A stretch of DNA of 44,996 nucleotides from Labilibaculum sp. (GTDB lineage: Bacteria > Bacteroidota > Bacteroidia > Bacteroidales > Marinifilaceae). The stretch is from positions 1 through 44,996 of the forward strand of contig JAESUW010000042.1 of assembly GCA_016760525.1 (NCBI GenBank), written 5' to 3'. The translations under genes and the position numbers were made by a program. The notes under the pieces were generated by a model. It worked only from the letters and a program-made list of their open reading frames with translations, ran no database searches and was not told the origin of the DNA. The first letter of the stretch is position 1. The number at the start of each line of letters is the position of its first letter. Positions 8,011-14,223 of this stretch are shown here, one piece after another.

Positions 8011-9003
8011 ATGAATTTAGAAGAATATAAAGGCATATATGTTTTCATTGAGCAACGTGAAGGTATCATTCAGAACGTAGCTTTGGAATTGTTAGGACAA
8101 GCCAGGAAACTAGCTGATGAGTTGAATAACAAAGTGTACGCAATGTTGTTGGGAGATCAGATTGCTGATCAGGCAAAAGGCTTAATTGCCCGTGGTGCCG
8201 ATGAGGTGATTGTTGTTGATGCTCCTGAACTAAAAGAGTATACTACAGAACCATATACGCAGGCAATTTGCCAAATTATCAACGAAAGAAAGCCGGAATC
8301 CTTATTTATTGGAGCTACTACATTGGGTCGCGATTTGGGACCAAGAGTATCAGCTCGTGTTGAAACTGGTTTAACAGCCGATTGCACCAAAATTGAGATT
8401 GGCGAAAATGGTGAAATGTTAATGACTCGTCCTGCTTTCGGAGGTAACCTTATGGCAACTATCGTTTGTAAGAATCACCGTCCGCAAATGGGAACTGTTC
8501 GTCCTGGCGTATTGTTTGCTATGGATGCCGAAGAAAGTCGTACAGGAGCTATCGTGAACTACCAAGTGAAATTCAATGCAGGCAAGTTCAAAGTGAAGTT
8601 GTTGAAAACCGTAAAAGAGGAAACGAATTTAATTGATATTACCGAGGCCCGAATTTTAGTTTCCGGTGGTCGTGGAATTGGCAACAAAGAAGGTTTTGAG
8701 GCTATGGATGCATTGGCGACTACTTTGGATGCAGAAGTTTCGGCTTCTCGTGCTATGGTTGATGCCGGTTACATTGGTCACGATCGTCAGGTGGGTCAGA
8801 CAGGTAAAACGGTTCGTCCTGATTTATATTTTGCATTTGGTATTTCAGGAGCCATTCAGCACGTTGCAGGTATGGAAGATTCCGATTTAATTATTGCCGT
8901 AAACAAAGACAAGCACGCGCCAATTTTTCAGGTTGCCGATTTGGGTATCGTTGGCGATGCCAAACAAATCATTAAGAAGCTAACCGAGAGATTGGAAAAA
9001 TAA
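8011..9003 (+). CDS. etfA: Electron transfer flavoprotein alpha subunit
   Basis: The alpha subunit of the electron transfer flavoprotein, 330 aa. The N-terminal domain starts MNLEEYKGIYVFIEQREG. The C-terminal FAD domain carries the GGRGIGNKEGFEAM, SRAMVDAGYIGHDRQVGQTGKTVRP and FGISGAIQHVAGM motifs that bind FAD. The family is unambiguous. It is the last gene of the visible operon and is followed by a strong terminator-like hairpin 29 bp after the stop. Confidence 0.96.
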   Translation: MNLEEYKGIYVFIEQREGIIQNVALELLGQARKLADELNNKVYAMLLGDQIADQAKGLIARGADEVIVVDAPELKEYTTEPYTQAICQIINERKPESLFIGATTLGRDLGPRVSARVETGLTADCTKIEIGENGEMLMTRPAFGGNLMATIVCKNHRPQMGTVRPGVLFAMDAEESRTGAIVNYQVKFNAGKFKVKLLKTVKEETNLIDITEARILVSGGRGIGNKEGFEAMDALATTLDAEVSASRAMVDAGYIGHDRQVGQTGKTVRPDLYFAFGISGAIQHVAGMEDSDLIIAVNKDKHAPIFQVADLGIVGDAKQIIKKLTERLEK

Positions 9004-9031
9004 GATAATACATTAACCACTACTAATGGGA

Positions 9032-9067
9032 AGACCTGTTCGATTAATTTCGGATGGGTCTTTTTTT
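9032..9067 (+). terminator. Rho-independent terminator of the lysine/butyrate operon
   Basis: The arms AGACCTGTTCGA (9032-9043) and TCGGATGGGTCT (9050-9061) form a stem with G-T pairs and one interruption, followed directly by seven or more T residues. It sits just after etfA on the coding strand. Confidence 0.8.
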
Positions 9068-9078
9068 GTTGATGATAA

Positions 9079-9125
9079 AAACCTGTCAGGTTTAAGTAAA
9101 TGATGTAAATAAACCTGACAGGTTT
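9079..9125. repeat. Palindromic repeat, family AAACCTGTCAGGTTT
   Basis: Arms AAACCTGTCAGGTTT (9079-9093) and AAACCTGACAGGTTT (9111-9125) are exact inverted copies with a 17-nt loop ending ATGATGTAAAT. The arms are identical to those at 5626. The last 11 loop bases are identical to those of the copy at 13031. Confidence 0.85.
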
Positions 9126-9213
9126 CTAAAACGTTAAATAAAATTCTCAGTTTCTGATTATTTACACCCTGAAGGATAATTAATTAGGCTGAATTGATTC
9201 CATCAGAAGTCTT

Positions 9214-9420
9214 TTATTCCTTAATTGTGCATACACATACAGCTTCGAATTCTCCATTTTTTTCTTCAAACTCAAATTTGATATTTTCGATAACTACGTT
9301 TTTAGGGTATTTCAACAATTCGAGATTCAGTGTAAAGATAGCTTCTTCAAATGATTTCTTTTTCAATGATGTTTGTGAGTCTGAACTCACTTTTATTATT
9401 TTCGATTTTTTTTTAGTCAT
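9214..9420 (-). CDS. Small hypothetical protein (68 aa)
   Basis: I do not recognise this gene. It is a highly charged 68-aa protein, MTKKKSKIIKVSSDSQTSLK at the start and EFEAVCVCTIKE at the end, with a predicted strand-helix-strand-strand layout and no signal peptide or membrane segment. The layout (KIIKV, then SFEEAI, then an acidic hairpin and a final strand) recalls dodecin-like small flavoproteins, but the similarity is too weak to assign. I prefer this strand to the overlapping 81-codon frame on the other strand, which is rich in Ser/Phe and Ile as antisense frames of Lys/Glu-rich genes are. It stands alone, convergent with the etf operon. Confidence 0.55.
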   Translation of the reverse strand: MTKKKSKIIKVSSDSQTSLKKKSFEEAIFTLNLELLKYPKNVVIENIKFEFEEKNGEFEAVCVCTIKE

Positions 9421-9633
9421 AATGATTAGTTTAAATTAATTTTTAGAAAGAATCAATAGTTTTCATTTCCTAAACTTGATCTTTCTAAAGAATAGTCCTT
9501 TCTGCATGGAATGGTTTAAAAGATTAAATTTCCAGCCATTCATCCATCTTCATAAAATCGACCTGTTGCTGATGCACAAATCTGTCGGGTTAAGAAAACA
9601 TAGATTGATTTACGAAAAGCAATAATGAAGGTT

Positions 9634-9665
9634 AATCTGGCAGGTTTTTTAAACCTGCCAGGATT
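9634..9665. repeat. Palindromic repeat variant CTGGCAGGTTT just after a stop codon
   Basis: AATCTGGCAGGTTT (9634-9647) and AAACCTGCCAGGATT (9651-9665) pair across a three-base loop. This is the GCC/GGC-centred variant of the family. It begins 5 bp beyond the stop codon of the minus-strand gene at 9671, so it may terminate that transcript, or its insertion may have cut that gene short. Confidence 0.75.
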
Positions 9666-9670
9666 AAGGA

Positions 9671-12469
9671 TTACTTATTGTTCCCCGGAGTTGAATTCGG
9701 GTCTAAACGTGAGCTTGTCATTATCTCGGCAGTACTGGAGATTTTGCGACAGCTTGGACCTATTTTAACGGTAACGGTTAATGTCTCGGTGTCGGTTACA
9801 TTCAATGTTTTCGAAGAAAAATCCCAAATCCCAATACCGGAAGTTGAATTGTAATTGTAAGTTCCTGCGGATGGATTACTGGAGACATAAATCAAGCCGT
9901 CAGGCAACAAATCTTTAACGCTTATATCAGTAGCATCACAAGGACCGTTATTTTTTACAGTAACAGTAAATATAATGGTGCTTTCTACACTTGGTGTTGA
10001 GGTACTAACTGTTTTTGTCAGTATTAAATCGGCTTCGTTTATTACATTTAAAGTAGCCTCAGCTTCTGCTCCACATATATTCGCTTCATTGGTGAATATT
10101 GTTTTGTAAATATTATTGTCCATTGCAGTGGTCACATTTGCGATAGTTAATGATACTTCAGTACCACTGGTAACTGTTCCCAATTCTCCTGATATGTTGG
10201 TAAAAGTTGTACCTCCATTTGTACTTACCTGCCATTGATAATTAACATCGGTACTTGCCGTAGTGGCAGGGTTGGTTGTTAATATGGTTGTTATAGCCAC
10301 TGCTGTAAATTCTGCATCGCTGCCAGAACAAGTACTTCCATTAACTGGAGGTGTTGTTACTGAAACAGATATTCCTTGTTGAAAAGTATATTCTCCTCCA
10401 GTTGTGGTAGCAGGTGTTGCATAGTTTGCTGTTGTTACTTTCCCATCAGAATCTACCGTTGGGGTACCTGTTCCATAAATTCCATTACCATTGCCGTCTG
10501 TACCTGTATCACCATATGCTTCGTTGGCATCGCTGCAACCATCGGCATCACTGTCTAAATCAAGTCTATCTTCTGTTCCGTCATTATCGGTATCTCCAGC
10601 CCCTTCTACAGTATCTAAAATGCCGTCATTGTCATCATCTTCATCGCAGGCATCAACAATTCCATCTTTATCAGTATCCGTGGTTGTTGAACCTATTGCA
10701 CCACAGGTAATATTTAGCTTATAATCTTCTACTTCTCCTCCTATTGCAATTCCTTTAGGGCTACTACAACCACTTGTGCATAATCGAACTCTGGCATAAC
10801 TAACACCTATTGAAGCTCCTGACGGCACTGCAAAGGTAATGGGTAAATCATTTCCATTAGGCGCTATGCGATCTCTGATAACCTGTTCACCGGCATCCCC
10901 AAAGTCTCCATCTCTGTTAAAATCTATCCATATATTCAGGTAGGCGCTACTTCCTGTCTTATTAACTACATCCAGATAAGTGGTATAAGTTTCACCAGCT
11001 ATTAGGTTCCTCCAACTAACACCATCTTCGTCGTCAAAAAGATAATGAAATTGGGGATTATCACGATCATCTCCTGAAGCATTAACACCAGGAACACCAT
11101 CATCATCACTATCAATAGTAACCCCCATTTTTAAGGTGGAATCATATCTCGGGCTGTCATAGTCCGAAATAATATGGCGGGGACCATTGTCCGAAAGAAG
11201 AGTGCCATAGCTACTTGGAGCATCTCCAAAGTCCAGATCCAGAGGAGATTGTTCTACTCTAATGTCATCTATAGCGAAATCATTTCCTGCTCCCCCGGCA
11301 ACATTAGTTATCAATACTATTTGGAGTTGAGTGTTGTTTTCAGAGATCACAGAGACTTCGTAATTGTGCCACTCCCCATCTTGCGATATATCCCCAGTGC
11401 TCTTTATTCCCAGCTCGTTTCCCGACATATCTTCTAATTTTATAGATATATTGGGAGAAGTATAGTTCTTTTCTCCAGGATTTATTTTATTTTTTATCCA
11501 TATACGCATTGTCACATTTTGGTTAGCACTAACCGAATTAATAGTTCGCCTGTAGAACTCGCCAGCTGATTTTCTTGCATTCACTACCAACATTCTTCCA
11601 CTTGCATCTCCTGTATGGTCTCCATCAGTTTCGCTCCACTGCCCAAAATTATAAATGTTGTTAAATAGAATGGCGTATTCTCCATCGGAAATTAGTTCTT
11701 TAGGCACCGCCCCTGAACAAGAACCTTCGCCATTTTCATAACAATAGTCTGTATGATTTGAATGTGTTCTGCTTCCTGTTCCAAATGTTTCTAAGAAGAT
11801 AGTTTCTTGTAAATTCCATTTCCAATTATTCACGGCAACAGCTTGAGTTTGTACTATTCCTGAAAACACTTCTAACTGCCAGTCACCATCTATACCTGTA
11901 ATATTATTTGATGCAGCTATATTTATTTGTAATGTTTTCTCAAGATACGAAACGGCTTGTTTTCCTTTTTCGCCTTTGGCAAAGTTGCAACCGTAAATAT
12001 TTAAATTTGTTTTCCCTTGAAGTTTGTTGTTTTTGAGTAACCATGCCACTATTTGACCTGGAGTTTTCCATTGGTCGTCAATTAATAATTCTCCCGAACG
12101 GCCATGTGTAAATAGGTGAAAAGAATTTTTTCTAGTTTTGCTATTTATCTCATTAATAAGTATCTGCGAATCGTGGAGGGTTTTGTCGATGTAGTAATTG
12201 GTATCTTTTTTATTTATACTACTGGTGTTGGTTGATGCCCTTGTCAGGGATAGGCATCGGTTTGTCGGCGTAGCCAAACTGAAGGATTGTGTGCTTGCTT
12301 TATTGCTTATTAATAATAAGATAAATACAGTTATTAGCATATGTGCCGTATTTAGGGATTTGCATAGCCCCCCTCTCCCCTCGGAAATATATGATAAACA
12401 AGGGGCTTGCGGGTTGTGCTTCGCATTATTTGTTTGACTTGTAAAGAAGTCTAAGCAAAATTGTTTCAT
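9671..12469 (-). CDS. Multidomain surface-type protein: DUF4347, GEVED, TSP3-like, Ig-like, DUF11; no sorting domain
   Basis: A 932-aa protein that looks like an exported adhesin or matrix protein. After a hydrophobic segment at residues 44-58 come a DUF4347 domain (about 90-220, with HLFTHGRSGEL and NIYGCNFAKGEKG), a jelly-roll-like module (about 225-410) and a GEVED domain ending GGEVEDYKLNI (about 415-590). An Asp-rich calcium-binding thrombospondin-3-like stretch follows (DTDKDGIVDACDEDDDNDG), then an Ig-like module and a DUF11 domain ending DPNSTPGNNK. DUF11 proteins usually continue past this motif, and T9SS cargo ends in a sorting domain. Neither occurs here, so the gene is probably truncated. 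The N-terminal about 43 residues include sequence from a C/G-rich repeat, so ATG 12340 is an alternative start, though neither start gives a classical signal peptide. Confidence 0.8.
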   Translation of the reverse strand: MKQFCLDFFTSQTNNAKHNPQAPCLSYISEGRGGLCKSLNTAHMLITVFILLLISNKASTQSFSLATPTNRCLSLTRASTNTSSINKKDTNYYIDKTLHDSQILINEINSKTRKNSFHLFTHGRSGELLIDDQWKTPGQIVAWLLKNNKLQGKTNLNIYGCNFAKGEKGKQAVSYLEKTLQINIAASNNITGIDGDWQLEVFSGIVQTQAVAVNNWKWNLQETIFLETFGTGSRTHSNHTDYCYENGEGSCSGAVPKELISDGEYAILFNNIYNFGQWSETDGDHTGDASGRMLVVNARKSAGEFYRRTINSVSANQNVTMRIWIKNKINPGEKNYTSPNISIKLEDMSGNELGIKSTGDISQDGEWHNYEVSVISENNTQLQIVLITNVAGGAGNDFAIDDIRVEQSPLDLDFGDAPSSYGTLLSDNGPRHIISDYDSPRYDSTLKMGVTIDSDDDGVPGVNASGDDRDNPQFHYLFDDEDGVSWRNLIAGETYTTYLDVVNKTGSSAYLNIWIDFNRDGDFGDAGEQVIRDRIAPNGNDLPITFAVPSGASIGVSYARVRLCTSGCSSPKGIAIGGEVEDYKLNITCGAIGSTTTDTDKDGIVDACDEDDDNDGILDTVEGAGDTDNDGTEDRLDLDSDADGCSDANEAYGDTGTDGNGNGIYGTGTPTVDSDGKVTTANYATPATTTGGEYTFQQGISVSVTTPPVNGSTCSGSDAEFTAVAITTILTTNPATTASTDVNYQWQVSTNGGTTFTNISGELGTVTSGTEVSLTIANVTTAMDNNIYKTIFTNEANICGAEAEATLNVINEADLILTKTVSTSTPSVESTIIFTVTVKNNGPCDATDISVKDLLPDGLIYVSSNPSAGTYNYNSTSGIGIWDFSSKTLNVTDTETLTVTVKIGPSCRKISSTAEIMTSSRLDPNSTPGNNK

Positions 12470-12813
12470 AATTATATCTGTTATTTATTGTTGTAATTAT
12501 GCTATTTGGATACTGACACAGTCAGTTATAGCAACGGCGAATATACATAAAATATACGGGGAATGCTTTTTTTAGTAAACTTATTGTTATAGTATGTTAA
12601 GAGGATGTTTAGGAACTATCCTTACAGCTTATTATGTGTTTTCTCACTGTATACGGCATTTTTTTATCCTAAAATAGCTGATATTATTTTCATTAAATTC
12701 GCCTTGTTTAGGCAAATGTGGATTTTTTTTATATAAAAAATCTGTCTATTTAGTGGTCGGTTGACAGGATTATTTGTGCTTTGTTAAGCTGACCTGTTAG
12801 ATTTTAAAAATAT

Positions 12814-13026
12814 TTAATTCTTCAAGATCTTATAGCTCACCACGCCACTTTCCGATTGAATTTTTAGAATGTACATACCGCTTTTAAAGTTAGAAATATT
12901 CAATTGACCTGATCTTAAATAGCTTTCTTGTTGAAGCATGATTTTACCTTTTAGATCGTAAATGTAAATTATTCGGTCTTCGTTTTGTCTGCTGATTGTT
13001 TTACTCCCTTTTTTTAAACTTAAAAA
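12814..13026 (-). pseudogene. Stranded T9SS type A C-terminal sorting domain fragment (copy 1)
   Basis: Reading the minus strand from 13026 to the stop at 12814-12816 gives about 70 uninterrupted codons. The last 50 have the typical sorting-domain pattern: IIYIYDLKGKIMLQQES, then GQLNISNF, GMYILKIQSESG and VVSYKILKN. There is no start codon with a plausible ribosome site, no cargo domain upstream, and an in-frame stop at 13027-13029 right beside the palindromic repeat at 13031. It is the 3' end of a lost T9SS cargo gene. Confidence 0.75.
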
Positions 13027-13030
13027 TCAA

Positions 13031-13077
13031 AACCCTGCCAGGTTTATTTGCATGATGTAAATAAACCTGGCAGGGTT
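13031..13077. repeat. Palindromic repeat, CCTGCCAGG variant with conserved loop
   Basis: Arms AACCCTGCCAGGTTT (13031-13045) and AAACCTGGCAGGGTT (13063-13077) pair perfectly across a 17-nt loop ending ATGATGTAAAT. Compared with the copy at 9079, two positions per arm differ, and each change is matched in the other arm. It lies exactly between the two sorting-domain fragments. Confidence 0.85.
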
Positions 13078-13094
13078 CTAGGTTAAAAAAACAT

Positions 13095-13244
13095 CTATTT
13101 TTTCAATATTTTATAGCTCACCTTACCACTTTCCGATTGAATCTTAAGAATGTATATGCCATTTTTAAAGTTGGAAATATTCAATTGTTCTGAATTTGAA
13201 TAGTTTTCTTGCTGAAAATATGAGGTTTGGTAGAATTCGGTTTC
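13095..13244 (-). pseudogene. Stranded T9SS type A C-terminal sorting domain fragment (copy 2)
   Basis: The minus strand is open from 13244 to the stop at 13095-13097. It encodes about 49 residues that end with EQLNISNFKNGIYILKIQ and then SESGKVSYKILKK. The C-terminal half is nearly identical to copy 1 (12814-13026), so the two descend from the same cargo tail or from paralogous genes. A stop codon at 13245-13247 cuts the frame and no start is present. Confidence 0.75.
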
Positions 13245-13332
13245 CTATGAATTCTATGTCTTATTTGATGTGGAGAGGGATTGAAAATACAGTGTCTGCT
13301 GATTGTAAATTAGCAGAAGCTGAGTTAAATAC

Positions 13333-13815
13333 TTATTTACTAATTGCTTTTTTAAACCTTCTTACAAATTGAGTCAAGCCTTGTGGTAACCACAACTTCC
13401 CAGTACTTGTCCTATATCCTCTATCATTAAGATAATCTGCCACATAAACATTTTTCTTCTTTTCAGCTCTTAGTTGAATAATAATTTCATAAGCGGCTTT
13501 TAAGGATGGGTTGTTGACTAATGCTAATCGACATAACTTAGCATTTGCATTACGCCTTAACTCTGCAGCACTTTTTGTTAATTTCCCCTGACTATCAAAG
13601 CGTTCTGCATTAAGAAATGGATTACCAAACGAGGTTATAATATTACCTCTATTAGATTTACGACTCCCTTTTTCATTAATTTCAGCTTTTGCCTTTTTAA
13701 GACCGTCTTTGGTTTTTTCAGATCTTTCATTTTTTTCTTTTAAGGCAAGCATAGCTCGTTTCCATAGATCTTTGTCCACTTCAATTGTTTCTTTAGCCTG
13801 ATTTTTATCCTCCAT
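13333..13815 (-). CDS. Hypothetical protein with recombinase-like C-terminal segment
   Basis: A basic 160-aa protein. Its first 55 residues are charged and probably helical (KDLWKRAMLALKEKNERSEK). Its C-terminal about 50 residues (AEKKKNVYVADYLNDRGYRT, then STGKLWLPQGLTQFVRR) resemble the helix-turn-helix part of the 'recombinase' domain that follows the catalytic domain in large serine recombinases (AxxLNxxGxxTxxGxxW). No catalytic recombinase domain is present, so it is not itself a recombinase. It may be a DNA-binding accessory protein or a remnant of a mobile element. The start ATG is in a plausible AT-rich context. Real gene: likely. Function: unknown. Confidence 0.65.
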   Translation of the reverse strand: MEDKNQAKETIEVDKDLWKRAMLALKEKNERSEKTKDGLKKAKAEINEKGSRKSNRGNIITSFGNPFLNAERFDSQGKLTKSAAELRRNANAKLCRLALVNNPSLKAAYEIIIQLRAEKKKNVYVADYLNDRGYRTSTGKLWLPQGLTQFVRRFKKAISK

Positions 13816-14157
13816 AAATTTAAAATATCCTTTATACAGTTTTGTTATCTCAATACTAAGTATAATATTTTTAATAATATATGATGCTCCTATACTTATT
13901 TAAAATATGATTTATTAGTATTCGTTAAAAGGGGAAACAAGTTGTATAGTTATATAGAGGTAGGGGGGATTTCAAAAGTAAACGCTGACAGGTCTTCAAC
14001 TCTGCTAGGTTTGGTTTGAAACCTGACGGAGTCTTTAGACCCGTCAGAGTTTAATTGTGTTGAAATCTTCAGCTTTTCTAATTTCGAAATTCATGTAGTG
14101 GATTGTATTTGTTGTTTGGAAATCAAAATTACACAAAAATGTGCCGGTTTATAGTTA
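13816..14157. other. Intergenic stretch with degenerate CCTGAC repeats
   Basis: No gene is visible. The stretch holds GCTGACAGG at 13984 and a hairpin at 14019-14052 in which AACCTGACGGAGTC pairs with GACCCGTCAGAGTT. Both are diverged members of the palindrome family seen at 5626 and 9079. The remainder is AT-rich and shows nothing recognisable. Confidence 0.5.
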
Positions 14158-14200
14158 AAAAGAAGAAGGGAATCCATCCTTACGAATGAATTCCCTTCTT
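14158..14200 (-). terminator. Terminator of the S9 peptidase gene
   Basis: On the minus strand AAGAAGGGAATTCAT pairs with ATGGATTCCCTTCTT, followed by CTTTTTAAC. It begins 24 bp after the stop of the gene at 14224. It is a strong stem (about 14 pairs with one mismatch) with a short T tract. Confidence 0.75.
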
Positions 14201-14223
14201 GTATAAATTTGAAAGTAGCAGGC

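Larger units (their letters stand above)
12470..13332. other. Intergenic region of decayed coding sequence and repeats
   Basis: This 863-bp stretch has no intact gene. It holds two minus-strand T9SS sorting-domain fragments (12814-13026 and 13095-13244) and a palindromic repeat between them. A further short open piece on the minus strand around 13260-13315 reads as a peptide containing SADTVFSIPLHIK before a stop. A weak stem (TCTGCTGAT 13295-13303, ATTAGCAGA 13309-13317) lies after the gene at 13333. The first 300 bp (12470-12800) show nothing recognisable. Confidence 0.6.

Noticed and set aside
9194-9439. 81-codon plus-strand frame opposite the 68-aa gene
   Set aside because: It is rich in Ser, Phe and Ile as expected for the antisense of a Lys/Glu-rich gene, has no plausible ribosome site, and follows the terminator and repeat of the etf operon.
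10376-10724. Overlapping plus-strand frames of 60-98 codons inside the surface-protein gene
   Set aside because: They are Ser/Leu/His-rich low-complexity translations of the antisense of the Asp-rich calcium-binding repeats.
5626-14052. CRISPR array made of the CCTGTCAGG repeats
   Set aside because: Copies are kilobases apart, palindromic, and not separated by uniform spacers; no cas genes are present.
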